Source: Ligilactobacillus pobuzihii E100301 = KCTC 13174 (GTDB lineage Bacteria > Bacillota > Bacilli > Lactobacillales > Lactobacillaceae). Taken from it: 64,000 nucleotides of DNA. The notes under the pieces were generated by a model that saw only the letters and a program-made list of their open reading frames with translations, was not told the DNA's origin and ran no database searches. Numbering within the stretch: position 1 is the first letter of the stretch; every line of letters starts with the position of its first letter. The stretch covers positions 49,144 to 113,143 of the forward strand of contig NZ_KB714700.1 of the NCBI RefSeq assembly GCF_000349725.1. Reading direction: 5' to 3'. Below are positions 1 through 8,419 of this stretch, piece after piece. The translations under genes and the position numbers were made by a program.

Positions 1-2
1 AT

Positions 3-1325
3 GCAAAATTTCGGAATGCCGTTTTAAAACAACCAGACAAAATTGCCTTTTTGATCATGGATAAACGAACCTGGGAAAGCTTTTATAATTTGTTGATCTT
101 ACATGACTTTTCTCCCGATGAAATAGAAGGATATTTTAAAAATGAGGGTGAGAAAGCACCAGTTTTTGTGAAGGGAAGCTTGGCTCACGTTTGCCAAAAA
201 GCAGGGATTAACTTTGATAATTTGCAGGAAACCATGCACTCATATGAAAAGGCGGTTAAGCGTGGAAAGGATACTGAATTTGATCGTAGTGCACATTGGC
301 TGCATAGTTATGAAGGTGAAGAATATTATGTGGTTGAACAACGTGATCGTTTCGCAACAACTTTAGGTGGATTAGTAACGACTTCAGAGTTACAACTTCA
401 AAGAAAAAATAATAAAACGATCCCAAATATTTGGTGCGTTGGAGAAGTTGTTGGTGGAGCAAATGGTCATGATTCAATGCCAAGTATGATGAATACGTGG
501 AGTTTTTCTTCTGGTTATTTTGCAGCTAATAAGATTTTTTCATATTTGCAAAAGAGTAAAAAAGATGTTGTTAAAGTTAAAAATGTTGAATTTGGAAGTG
601 GGCGTCCGAAAGTTGCTGTTCCCTTGACCGCAAAAACTGAAGACGATTTAATCGACCAAGCAAAACAGATTAACGGGGAAAATGCCGATTTAGTTGAATG
701 GAGATTAGACAGTTTTCAAAATGTTGAAGATGAGCAGTCATTAAAACAGGCAAGTGTAAAGTTAAGACAGAATCTGCCCGATTTACCCGTTTTAGCAACC
801 TTTAGAACGGTTAACGAGGGTGGTAACTATACCTTAAATAGTGATAAAGACTATTTTCAAATTTGTAGGAATGTTGTTATAAATCACCTGGCTGATCTAA
901 TGGATCTAGAACTAAAACATGATCAAGATACATTAAAAAATCTTATAAGCCTTGCCAAAAAAGAAAATATAAAGATAATAATGAGTAATCATAATTTTGA
1001 AAAAACAGATTCAAAAGAAGAAATCGTCCATAGATTATCCCTAATGGAGAAATTGGGCGCAGATATTGCTAAAATAGCGACTATGCCTAATAATTCAACC
1101 GACGTCTTAAAGCTTTTAGAAGCTACTGATGAAGCTAAAAGTGCTTTGAGCATACCTTTGATAACAATGTCAATGGGTGACATTGGTAAAATCTCTCGAG
1201 TTTCTGGAGAAATTTTTGGTTCGTGTTTAACCTTTGGTACTGTAGGACAATCTTCTGCCCCAGGGCAAATTGAGTCAAAACAGTTATTTGATCTGTTGGA
1301 TGTATTTAAGCTGACTCATGACTAA
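3..1325 (+). CDS. Flavoprotein (fumarate-reductase-like) fused to type I 3-dehydroquinate dehydratase, 5' partial
   Basis: The frame is open from the window edge, so the gene starts upstream and only its last 441 codons are seen. The first ~190 residues are the C-terminal part of an FAD_binding_2/fumarate-reductase-like flavoprotein: a TLGGL stretch and the IWCVGEVVGGANGHDSMPSM segment match the flavin-binding end of that family. From about base 590 the protein continues into a complete type I AroD domain with EWRLDSF, the catalytic-His region SNHNFEKT, the Schiff-base lysine in KIATMP and the SAPGQI end. AroD dehydrates 3-dehydroquinate to 3-dehydroshikimate; the flavoprotein half probably reduces an enoate of the same pathway. 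An MFS transporter follows, so the pair may import and metabolise quinate or shikimate. The fusion and both domains are seen; the substrate is inferred. Confidence 0.85.
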   Translation, partial: AKFRNAVLKQPDKIAFLIMDKRTWESFYNLLILHDFSPDEIEGYFKNEGEKAPVFVKGSLAHVCQKAGINFDNLQETMHSYEKAVKRGKDTEFDRSAHWLHSYEGEEYYVVEQRDRFATTLGGLVTTSELQLQRKNNKTIPNIWCVGEVVGGANGHDSMPSMMNTWSFSSGYFAANKIFSYLQKSKKDVVKVKNVEFGSGRPKVAVPLTAKTEDDLIDQAKQINGENADLVEWRLDSFQNVEDEQSLKQASVKLRQNLPDLPVLATFRTVNEGGNYTLNSDKDYFQICRNVVINHLADLMDLELKHDQDTLKNLISLAKKENIKIIMSNHNFEKTDSKEEIVHRLSLMEKLGADIAKIATMPNNSTDVLKLLEATDEAKSALSIPLITMSMGDIGKISRVSGEIFGSCLTFGTVGQSSAPGQIESKQLFDLLDVFKLTHD

Positions 1326-1349
1326 TTTAGTGTAGTATTTTGGATATTA

Positions 1350-1404
1350 AATCACCTATGTAAATGAATTTAGTTATAGTTCATTGACGTGGGTGATTAT
1401 TTTT
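1350..1404 (+). terminator. Probable terminator after the AroD fusion gene
   Basis: An interrupted stem pairs AATCACC with GGTGATT and, inside it, AATGAA with TTCATT, followed by ATTTTT. It lies 25 bases after the stop codon and before the MFS gene, so the two genes may be only partly co-transcribed. Confidence 0.5.
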
Positions 1405-1517
1405 GATTATCATATTGTATGTTGTGAAACGTTGAACTATAATTTATTTATCGTTTTAATTTTATCATTTGTACTTTGTTACTTAATTCAAATAATGCAC
1501 AGGTGGTGATTTAAAAA

Positions 1518-2759
1518 ATGTTAAAAAAAGAAAGAGTTAAAACAACTTGTAGTTTATATTTCAACTATTTTATTCATGGTATAGGCATAGTTATTTTAGC
1601 TCAAAATATGACATTTTTAGGAAAACAATGGGGAGTAGGCAATGATGGTGTTTCATATATTATTTCTTCTTTAGGTATTGGACGATTACTTGTTTTGTAT
1701 GTATCTGGTGATTTGTCTGACAAATTAGGGCGCAAACTGTTTATTAATATTGGCATAATAACCTATCTTCTTTTCTTTACCGGGATCATTGTTTCAAGAT
1801 CAATTTATACGGCTTATTTTTTCGGTGTTTTGGCTGGAATGGCTAATTCGTTTCTAGACTCAGGAACCTATCCAGCATTAATGGAATTATATCCAGAAAA
1901 TAAGGCTAGCTTTAGCATACTAATAAAAGCATTTGCCTCGATTGGAGAGTTAGTTTTACCTATTTTTGTGGCTTTGTTGGAAAAATTTTCTTTCTGGTAT
2001 GGTTGGTCATTTATTTTTTGTGCACTTACACTGCTTATTAACTTGATCTTTATGAAAAATAGGCAGTTTCCTAATATTGAAAAAGAGGAACAAGTTGAAA
2101 AAAGTAAAATAAAATATGTAGATCCTAAAAAGGATAAGCATAAAATTAACAGTCCAACTAAGATAATATTAGGCGTTATTTTAACGGTTTTTGGCTATAT
2201 TTCGATGGCAACTTTTTATATAATTAGCCAGTGGTTAACTCAGTATGGTATTAGTGTAGTTGATCTTAATATTGTTCATGCTCGAATGCTTGTTAGTATA
2301 TATAGTATTGGTTCAATTTTAGGTGTCATTTTAACTGCAGTATTAGTTAATCGCTGGGTCAAACCCATTTGGTTTATGTTCTTCGATACGGTTATTTCTT
2401 TTTTGACGTTGTTGATAATGTCCATGTTTCCTAACCATATAGTAATGATTTGTGGTTCTTTTATTATAGGCTGTTCAGCTGCGAGCGGGGTTATGCAGAT
2501 CGGTTTAACAATTATGAGTGATATTTTTCCGAACTTTCGTGGCAGAGTTACTGGTATCTATTATACTGCCAGTGCGTTAGCTTCTTTTTCGATCCCAGTT
2601 ATTACTGGGATGTTGGCCAAAACCAGTATTCACTATATCATGTGGTTTGATACATTATTGTCTCTTGGTGGGATCGTTTGTAGTGTATTGGTTATATTGA
2701 TTTCAAATTCCCACAACGTGGATGTAAAGAGTGACGTTATTAATAAAACGTCGGTTTAG
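1518..2759 (+). CDS. MFS transporter, possibly for quinate/shikimate-type acids
   Basis: A 413-residue major facilitator with about 12 hydrophobic segments. The loop between helices 2 and 3 carries the family signature GDLSDKLGRK, and a basic cytoplasmic loop (about residues 185-215, many Lys and Glu) separates the two six-helix halves. The start is ATG with GGTGGTGA just upstream. It follows the flavoprotein-AroD fusion in the same direction, so a role in taking up the substrate of that enzyme (quinate, shikimate or a related cyclic acid) is a reasonable inference, but nothing in the sequence fixes the substrate. The gene is AT-rich compared with the metabolic genes further right. Confidence 0.8.
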   Translation: MLKKERVKTTCSLYFNYFIHGIGIVILAQNMTFLGKQWGVGNDGVSYIISSLGIGRLLVLYVSGDLSDKLGRKLFINIGIITYLLFFTGIIVSRSIYTAYFFGVLAGMANSFLDSGTYPALMELYPENKASFSILIKAFASIGELVLPIFVALLEKFSFWYGWSFIFCALTLLINLIFMKNRQFPNIEKEEQVEKSKIKYVDPKKDKHKINSPTKIILGVILTVFGYISMATFYIISQWLTQYGISVVDLNIVHARMLVSIYSIGSILGVILTAVLVNRWVKPIWFMFFDTVISFLTLLIMSMFPNHIVMICGSFIIGCSAASGVMQIGLTIMSDIFPNFRGRVTGIYYTASALASFSIPVITGMLAKTSIHYIMWFDTLLSLGGIVCSVLVILISNSHNVDVKSDVINKTSV

Positions 2760-2830
2760 ATGTCACACTTTTAAGCCGCAATCATGTTGAACAAGACTAA
2801 TGATAAACACATTAGTGAATAGATACTAAT

Positions 2831-2882
2831 AACACCATTTGCTTAGTAGAAACAATTTCTATTAGGCAAATGGTGTTTTAAA
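2831..2882. terminator. Bidirectional terminator between MFS gene and mntR
   Basis: A 12-bp perfect stem (AACACCATTTGC with GCAAATGGTGTT) is flanked by T-rich sequence on the plus-strand 3' side. It sits between two convergent genes and can end both transcripts. The rest of 2760-3067 shows no gene. Confidence 0.8.
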
Positions 2883-3067
2883 ATACAATAGATATTCAAA
2901 GCTTCAAGATGTTAAATATACAAATTTGATTGTTTATCATAAATTTGGAAGATAATAGCACAATTTTCTACATTTTTTCGATTACAGATCAAATCCGCTA
3001 ATAATTGATCGGCCCCACGAACATGCTTTCTATTGCGGTGTTTTTATCGTTAAAAAGTGATAGGCAT

Positions 3068-3730
3068 TTAGCTTATTGTTTTACTTTGTTGTGGTTCGAC
3101 GTAAATGAAATTAGCGATTTCTTTGCTGACCATGATATGTTTACCTTTGGGCGTAAGCAACATGAAAACATTAAAATCGTGATCATAGTTTTCCACTGTT
3201 AATTTTGTATTTAAGGCTAAATTAAGCTCAGAAAAATAATGGATCATATTTTCACTCCCGTAATATTCTCTTAGGGTAACTACTTTTCCTGCTTTGGTAT
3301 TGCTTAACAGATCCAAATTAGAGTTAAAAATTTCTGGGTTTTGAACTTCCGAACCGGAAAAAGTTTTCTCTGGTTTTCCTAACTTATAATTTATTTCTTG
3401 CAGTAGCATTTCACTAGAAAAATCAGCTAGTAACCATGCTTGTTGGACTACTTCTGATAAGGATAAATCAAAATGTCTTTCCAATAAAACTTCACATAAA
3501 CGAAACTTTTGCATAATTTGCTGCGCTTTTTGTTGTCCCTTTTCACTTAAAAAAACTTTGCCATACTTTTTCCCTTTAACTAATCCCCGTTCACGCAGCT
3601 TTTGGGTAAACTCGGTGGTGGAAGCAGGAGTAACTTTTAACAGTTCCGATAATTGTTTGTTAGCGATACCTCCCTTTAAATAACTCCCTTCAAAAATAGC
3701 ACGTAAATAAGTATCTTCTATTGTTCGCAT
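3068..3730 (-). CDS. mntR: DtxR/MntR-family metal-dependent transcriptional regulator
   Basis: A manganese/iron-sensing repressor of 220 residues. The N-terminal winged helix has [20 protein letters not shown] as helix-turn-helix and a wing with [17 protein letters not shown]; a helical metal-binding/dimerisation domain and an SH3-like C-terminal domain follow. An upstream in-frame ATG at 3751 exists, but it lies inside the ribosome site: GGAAGGAG spans that codon and is about 11 bases from the ATG at 3730, whose product begins [13 protein letters not shown] as in family members. I therefore use 3730. It is divergent from mntH, with a palindrome in the shared intergenic region, so it very likely represses mntH and perhaps itself when Mn(II) is high. 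MntR rather than an iron-type regulator is inferred from the neighbour. Confidence 0.88.
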   Translation of the reverse strand: MRTIEDTYLRAIFEGSYLKGGIANKQLSELLKVTPASTTEFTQKLRERGLVKGKKYGKVFLSEKGQQKAQQIMQKFRLCEVLLERHFDLSLSEVVQQAWLLADFSSEMLLQEINYKLGKPEKTFSGSEVQNPEIFNSNLDLLSNTKAGKVVTLREYYGSENMIHYFSELNLALNTKLTVENYDHDFNVFMLLTPKGKHIMVSKEIANFIYVEPQQSKTIS

Positions 3731-3782
3731 TTCAAAATATTCTCCTTCCATTCTTCAGTTACCCAAAATATATGTTTCAATA

Positions 3783-3801
3783 TGTACAAAACTATTGTAC
3801 A
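3783..3801. promoter_or_regulatory. Candidate MntR operator overlapping the mntH -10 box
   Basis: A perfect 7-bp inverted repeat, TGTACAA-5 bases-TTGTACA, lies between mntR and mntH. Its right arm overlaps TACAAT at 3798-3803, a good -10 candidate for mntH. Such placement suits repression by the divergent MntR. The arms do not match the classic Bacillus MntR site, so the assignment rests on position and symmetry. Confidence 0.55.
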
Positions 3802-3836
3802 ATAGACGTGGTTTAAAAAGAAAGGTGGTTTTTTCA

Positions 3837-5429
3837 TTGAGCCAAAATGAATCCAAGACTCATAAACAACATTTGATCCATTATGCTAATGGACCTTCCT
3901 TAGAGGAAATAAATGGTACGGTCGAAGTACCTAAAGGCAAAGGATTCTGGAAAACATTATTTATGTATTCTGGACCAGGTGCTTTAGTGGCTGTCGGGTA
4001 TATGGATCCCGGTAATTGGTCAACTTCTATTACTGGTGGGCAAAACTTCTCTTACCTGCTAATGTCAGTGATTTTGATGTCGAGTTTGATTGCCATGTTG
4101 TTACAATATATGGCTGCTAAACTGGGCATTGTAAGTCAAATGGATCTAGCGCAGGCAACTAGAGCGCGGACTGGTAAAACTTTAGGTATTATTTTGTGGA
4201 TCATGACAGAATTAGCTATTATGGCGACAGATATTGCTGAAGTTATTGGGGGTGCGATCGCACTTTACCTGCTGTTTAATATTCCGTTAGTGATTGCCGT
4301 TTTCTTGACTGTATTGGATGTTTTATTATTGCTCTTATTAACTAAAATCGGCTTTCGGAAAATCGAAGCGATCGTTGTTTGTTTAATTTTAGTTATTTTA
4401 GCTGTTTTTATTTATCAAGTAGCTTTGTCTGATCCTGCATGGGGTGAGATGTTTAAAGGTTTAGTGCCAACGGGTAAAACATTTGCTTCATCACCTGACA
4501 TTCAAGGTATGACACCTATTTCAGGTGCTTTGGGTATTATCGGTGCTACTGTTATGCCGCATAATTTGTACTTGCATTCTGCTATTTCGCAAACTCGTAA
4601 AATTGATCATAACGATCAAGAAGACGTTGCTCGGACAGTTAAATTCTCGACTTGGGATTCTAATATTCAATTATCGTTAGCCTTTGTTGTTAATGCTTTG
4701 CTTTTGGTCATGGGTGTTGCAGTTTTCAAATCCGGGACAGTAGAAGATCCTTCATTCTTTGGTTTGTATACAGCTCTTTCCGATACTTCAAAACTAAGTA
4801 ACGGTGTTTTGATCGCTGTGGCTAAATCTGGGGTCTTATCAACACTTTTTGCGGTTGCTTTACTAGCTTCAGGTCAAAATTCAACTATTACGGGTACTCT
4901 AACAGGACAAGTTATCATGGAAGGTTTTATCCACATGAAAATGCCTTTGTGGGCACGTCGTTTAGTTACACGTTTGATTTCGGTCATTCCAGTTTTAATT
5001 GCCGTTCTCTCGACTAGTGGTCAAAGTGAAGTTAGACAACACGTTGCTATCAACAACTTAATGAACAACTCACAGGTTTTCTTAGCCTTTGCCTTGCCAT
5101 TTTCAATGTTGCCTTTGTTAATGTTAACTAATAGTAAAACAGAAATGGGTTCACGTTTTAAGAATTCACTTTGGGTCAATATCTTAGGTTGGGGCTCTGT
5201 CATTGGCTTAACTTACTTGAATATGATTGGTTTGCCGGGATCAATTGAAGCTTTCTATGGTGATAACCCGACTGCTGCTCAAATTTCTACTGCTGATAAT
5301 ATTGCTTATGTCATTATTGTTTTAATTATCGCTTTGTTGATTTGGACAATCACTGATTTATATCGTGGAGATAAACGTTTAGCGCAAAAAGAAGCTCTAG
5401 AACAGGAACGGAATCAAGGAGGACAATGA
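3837..5429 (+). CDS. mntH: Nramp-family Mn(II)/divalent metal:proton symporter MntH
   Basis: A 530-residue, roughly 11-helix metal importer. It carries the invariant metal-site motif DPGN in the first helix (residues 57-60) and MPHN in the sixth (about residue 240). The reading frame runs further upstream to a TTG at 3795, but that lies inside the promoter/operator; AAAGGTGG at 3821-3828 sits 8 bases before the TTG at 3837, which I take as the start. The protein imports Mn(II), important for lactobacilli that use manganese against oxidative stress. The stop codon overlaps the reading frame of the universal-stress gene, which is co-transcribed. Regulation by the divergent MntR is likely. Confidence 0.93.
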   Translation: MSQNESKTHKQHLIHYANGPSLEEINGTVEVPKGKGFWKTLFMYSGPGALVAVGYMDPGNWSTSITGGQNFSYLLMSVILMSSLIAMLLQYMAAKLGIVSQMDLAQATRARTGKTLGIILWIMTELAIMATDIAEVIGGAIALYLLFNIPLVIAVFLTVLDVLLLLLLTKIGFRKIEAIVVCLILVILAVFIYQVALSDPAWGEMFKGLVPTGKTFASSPDIQGMTPISGALGIIGATVMPHNLYLHSAISQTRKIDHNDQEDVARTVKFSTWDSNIQLSLAFVVNALLLVMGVAVFKSGTVEDPSFFGLYTALSDTSKLSNGVLIAVAKSGVLSTLFAVALLASGQNSTITGTLTGQVIMEGFIHMKMPLWARRLVTRLISVIPVLIAVLSTSGQSEVRQHVAINNLMNNSQVFLAFALPFSMLPLLMLTNSKTEMGSRFKNSLWVNILGWGSVIGLTYLNMIGLPGSIEAFYGDNPTAAQISTADNIAYVIIVLIIALLIWTITDLYRGDKRLAQKEALEQERNQGGQ

Positions 5430-5431
5430 TC

Positions 5432-5872
5432 ATGGCTGAAAAACAAACAAAATTTACGCGTGTTTTAGTCGGAACTGATGATTCACATGACGCACAGCTT
5501 GCTTTCCATTATGCAATTGATTATGCCAAGGAAAATGACGCAGAATTGTTTATTGTTTCTGTGTTAGAAAGTAATGAAATGAATGTTTACCAAGCGCTTG
5601 ATGACGATTATATTCATGGTGAAAGAGAAGCGCTAGAAAAGCACGTGCTTGAATATGAAAAGGAAGCAAAAGAAGCGGGCGTGACAAAAGTTCAGACGGT
5701 GGTTGCTGAAGGAAAACCGGGTAGAACGATCGTTAACGATGTTATTCCGCATATTAAACCAGATCTGTTGATCATTGGTTCCTTTGATAAGCCAGGTGTT
5801 GCGCGTCGGTTCGGGAGCGAAGCAGCTTACATGGCCAAATATGCGCCAATTTCTGTGTTAGTTATGCGTTAA
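5432..5872 (+). CDS. Universal stress protein UspA family
   Basis: A 146-residue single-domain UspA-type alpha/beta protein. The N-terminal strand ends in VLVGTDDS, and the C-terminal ATP-loop region reads GSFDKPGVARRFGSEAAYMAKYAPISVLV, near the G-2X-G-9X-G(S/T) pattern of ATP-binding members. An ATG at 5426 overlaps the mntH stop but is only 2 bases from AAGGAGGA; the ATG at 5432 has ideal spacing and is used. It is translationally coupled to mntH, an arrangement common in lactobacilli, and presumably supports metal or oxidative stress responses. Its exact role is unknown. Confidence 0.85.
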   Translation: MAEKQTKFTRVLVGTDDSHDAQLAFHYAIDYAKENDAELFIVSVLESNEMNVYQALDDDYIHGEREALEKHVLEYEKEAKEAGVTKVQTVVAEGKPGRTIVNDVIPHIKPDLLIIGSFDKPGVARRFGSEAAYMAKYAPISVLVMR

Positions 5873-5914
5873 TTCACTGATTTTTTTACCAAACTCGTTT
5901 AAGTAGTCGAACTG

Positions 5915-5953
5915 TGTGAATCAAAAGTCTGCAAAACTTCTAAACGATTCACC
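5915..5953 (+). other. Stem-loop GTGAATC...GATTCAC
   Basis: A 7-bp inverted repeat with a 24-base loop lies downstream of the stress gene. The left arm and what follows (AAAAGTCTG) resemble the start of the palindromic repeat at 22474. Function is unclear; it could be a weak terminator or repeat remnant. Confidence 0.3.
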
Positions 5954-5982
5954 CTGCTCGGTTTTAAGTGGAGGTTATTTTT

Positions 5983-6072
5983 ATGATGTACAAACTAATA
6001 GCTTCTTTTAACATCACAACACAATTAGAGTTTAAGTTATTATTTGCTTCGTTCAAAAGATTTTTTTGCTAA
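5983..6072 (+). CDS. Possible 29-residue small protein
   Basis: A 30-codon reading frame begins ATGATG with AAGTGGAGGT placed 5-6 bases upstream, one of the better ribosome sites in this stretch. The product is short, hydrophobic and basic at the end (FASFKRFFC). I recognise no family. It may be a real small membrane-active peptide or a chance frame; the strong ribosome site is the only support. Confidence 0.3.
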   Translation: MMYKLIASFNITTQLEFKLLFASFKRFFC

Positions 6073-6087
6073 ATTTTATACAAAAAA

Positions 6088-6297
6088 GAGTGAGACAAAA
6101 GATGTTTTGAAGCCGATTTGTAACGATGATTGCGTTATTTTGGGGCGTAGCAAAGCGAAGAACTAGAATAAATGCAATCGTTGTTACAGTGAGGCTTCAG
6201 TCTTTTGGAACGCGTTTAAGGGCCATCGATCTATCCATATTTAATGGGTTAAATCGATGGCCCTTTTAGAATCACACAGCTAGTTATGTCCCAGCTC
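6088..6297 (+). repeat. Modular intergenic repeat, copy A (full, two hairpins)
   Basis: This is the reference copy of a dispersed family. It starts GAGTGAGACAAAAGAT and ends GTTATGTCCCAGCTC, which are imperfect inverted repeats of each other. Module 1 is a long stem: GAAGCC and GTAACGATGATTGCG pair with GCAATCGTTGTTAC and GGCTTC. Module 2 is a hairpin of AAGGGCCATCGAT with ATCGATGGCCCTT followed by T residues, which can act as a terminator. No coding potential is seen. Confidence 0.8.
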
Positions 6298-6360
6298 CTT
6301 TTTTACCACTAAATTATTTTTTACAAGAACAAAAGAATCTCAAGTGAAAGGTGTTTTTAC

Positions 6361-6645
6361 ATGAATGAATATGATAACTTATTACAACATTGCCGTGAAA
6401 TTGGTGATACAGTCCTAGAAAATAATTTTAGACCGATAGCCGAGGTGACACATTCCATGGGGATCTCAGCTAATATGTTTGCAATCAAGTTTAGTGATCT
6501 ACCTGGTTTTAATCATGTTGATCTTCAAGATCCCCAAAGTTGGGGTAACGCTGCTTTATGTAAGAGCCAGGGGATTGGTTTTATTAGAATGAACGATTAT
6601 ACCAGAGAAAGACTGAACCAATATTTAAATAGCCAAATTTTCTAA
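6361..6645 (+). CDS. Small hypothetical protein, 94 residues
   Basis: I do not recognise this soluble, acidic 94-residue protein. It starts at ATG with AAAGGTG about 9 bases upstream and ends just before a strong hairpin, so it is probably a single-gene unit. It contains no membrane segment, no cysteine pair and no obvious nucleic-acid-binding motif; a mid-protein stretch GISANMFAIKFSDLPGFNHV and a C-terminal DYTRERLNQYLNS helix are the most structured-looking parts. The ribosome site, terminator and codon use make it a credible gene; function is unknown. Confidence 0.6.
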   Translation: MNEYDNLLQHCREIGDTVLENNFRPIAEVTHSMGISANMFAIKFSDLPGFNHVDLQDPQSWGNAALCKSQGIGFIRMNDYTRERLNQYLNSQIF

Positions 6646-6660
6646 AAACTCATACTTAAA

Positions 6661-6712
6661 GAGCAAAAGAACTATCGCAAAAAGGTTGATAATTGTGATA
6701 GTTCTTTTGCTC
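6661..6712 (+). terminator. Strong hairpin after the 94-residue gene
   Basis: A perfect 16-bp stem, GAGCAAAAGAACTATC with GATAGTTCTTTTGCTC, begins 15 bases after the stop. There is no long T run after it, but T residues lie within the 3' arm. Confidence 0.65.
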
Positions 6713-6839
6713 TCATGGTTACACAGTAAAGGTACATCCGTGCAACTTCACCATACATTCAATCACGACTTAATGCAAGCATTTTTCAATGGTGCACAAT
6801 TTTTTACTTAGCAAATTATTATGAATGTTGGCATTCGCC

Positions 6840-7137
6840 ATGTTAATAAATCCAAAATATTTGCTTACTGTTGATCTAGGTAAGCCTTATTTAAAAAATT
6901 TAAATACACTTGTGCATGATGATAAGACTCAGTCAGAAACAGCTGAGTTTTATAAAGAAAGCACAGTATTCATACCATCCCAAAGCCGGAAAAGATGGCA
7001 AACAAATTATGGTGCATGGAACTTTACTCCCACTGCTAAAATTCCCAGGGGTAATTATACTGGGTATATTGATGTTGAGGTGGATTACGTTAATTTATTT
7101 ACCAAGTCAGCAGGAACATTTTAGATTTAGTAGATAG
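6840..7137 (+). pseudogene. Probable decayed gene fragment
   Basis: Two overlapping frames (6825-7124 and 6910-7137) each carry plausible protein segments: one reads NYGAWNFTPTAKIPRGNYTGYIDVEVDY, the other AQYSYHPKAGKDGKQ just before it. Joining them by a frameshift near 7000 gives a continuous sequence reminiscent of the beta-rich end of a secreted surface protein. No start codon with a ribosome site is seen. I read it as a frameshifted remnant; the family is not identified. Confidence 0.35.
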
Positions 7138-7262
7138 TAGGGACGAATGTAATGAAAGCAGGTATTGGCTAATAAAATGCATCCGGGTTGTCATGTAAAT
7201 CACGAATAATTCTAAGGTTTAGAGCTTAAATATCTAAAAATAAAGGGAGACATATATATAAG

Positions 7263-7307
7263 AAAATGGTTGACTCATCAAAATTAATCGGTGAGTCAAC
7301 CATTTTT
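7263..7307. terminator. Bidirectional terminator-like hairpin
   Basis: A perfect 15-bp stem pairs AAAATGGTTGACTCA with TGAGTCAACCATTTT, with T residues on both strands. No intact gene is seen in 7138-7579; this hairpin is its main content. Confidence 0.7.
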
Positions 7308-7579
7308 AATACTGTATGATCAGCTAGCTTAACTTCTTATGATTTGTAAAGTTATGCCAGCTCTTTTTATAAAGTAGTAGCCGTTAGTCACTTACGATAT
7401 AGATTTTTTCTAAAACAAATTGCAAAACAAAAGCTATACAAACGGCATACAATATGTAATTAGTGTTGAGCAGCCATGCATCAATTGTGACCAAGACACA
7501 AATTGTATTGATAATTATCTTTTTGAGGTTATTATTGAGCATAAAGGTATCTCCTCGTATTCTTTTTATTTGCGTTTAT

Positions 7580-7891
7580 TCACTGGATCAAATTTCCGGT
7601 AATGATACCAATTATCAGACCGATCAAGAGGACTATGATCTTGGTATTGTTGTTGTCGATCTCTTTTTGTTGTTCTAAAGCTAATGCTAGTTCAACTTTT
7701 CCTTTTTGAGTTAAACAAAGATTTTTTATCTGATATCGACCAGTTAGCAGGTCAGAATATAAAGAATAACTGATATAATTTTTTTGAAAGATCATATCAG
7801 ATAAAAGGTTGTTAGAATAAGCTTCAGAAGGGTCGATTTTCCCCATCTCGATTTTCTGTAGTATATTGACTTGGTGTGCATCTAAATTCAT
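7580..7891 (-). CDS. Small membrane-anchored winged-helix-like protein (paralogue 1)
   Basis: This 103-residue protein has a soluble N-terminal domain of about 75 residues and one C-terminal transmembrane helix (IIVLLIGLIIGIITG) with almost nothing after it. The soluble part ends in NLCLTQKGKVELALAL, which looks like the wing and following helix of a small winged-helix protein. AAGGAG lies 5 bases before the ATG. The next gene upstream (7999-8313) encodes a paralogue with the same order: N-terminal helices, YSxx...TGxYxIxNLxLTxKGKxELxLAL, then a C-terminal helix. I know no function for this pair; tail-anchored regulators or partners of a membrane protein are possibilities. Confidence 0.6.
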   Translation of the reverse strand: MNLDAHQVNILQKIEMGKIDPSEAYSNNLLSDMIFQKNYISYSLYSDLLTGRYQIKNLCLTQKGKVELALALEQQKEIDNNNTKIIVLLIGLIIGIITGNLIQ

Positions 7892-7998
7892 TTTTACTCC
7901 TTAAGTTTTAAAATTTATTATCATTGATCAGCAGATTCAAAAGATATCTTTTGATAGAGATAATATATTGGGGATACTTAATTTTTCCATTATTATAT

Positions 7999-8313
7999 TT
8001 AGCCTAATAAGAAAAAACTGAATATGACCCCTAAAAGTATCCCTTCCGTAAAGATTATTAACTTTAACGGACGCTTTTCATTTTTTCGGTTAGTACGCAG
8101 AGCGAGCATTAACTCAGATTTTCCTTTTTCAGTTAATTGAAGGTTCGAAATGTAGTATTGACCGGTACGTTGACTAAAACGTTGGGAATACATAACAAGC
8201 TCTTGCTTAGAAATAATTTTTTTAAGTAAGTGATCTTCTTCAATTTCCTTCATACCGATTTGTCTGGAAGCCACTTTTTTCAAAAGAGCTATTTTCTTTT
8301 TATTCAATTTCAT
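7999..8313 (-). CDS. Small membrane-anchored winged-helix-like protein (paralogue 2)
   Basis: A 104-residue paralogue of the downstream 7580-7891 gene, separated from it by about 105 bases. The N-terminus is lysine-rich (MKLNKKKIALLKKVAS), the middle holds TGQYYISNLQLTEKGKSELMLALRTN and the C-terminus is a single hydrophobic helix (LIIFTEGILLGVIFSFFLLG). The ribosome site is weaker than that of its partner. Tandem duplication is the simplest explanation. The LTEKGK motif is typical of MarR/PadR-like wings, but the rest is too short for a full regulator. Function unknown. Confidence 0.58.
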   Translation of the reverse strand: MKLNKKKIALLKKVASRQIGMKEIEEDHLLKKIISKQELVMYSQRFSQRTGQYYISNLQLTEKGKSELMLALRTNRKNEKRPLKLIIFTEGILLGVIFSFFLLG

Positions 8314-8419
8314 TAGTGTTCTCTGTCATCTTTCCTTTTATAATATGTGGTTACTATGTAAATAGTCTTTTATTTAATAAGTTTCACTATTACGGGTTTT
8401 ATTAAAATAAGTCTCCTAG

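Noticed and set aside
7420..7678. Two short plus-strand frames
   Set aside because: They overlap the 7580-7891 minus-strand gene, have no ribosome site and look like shadows.
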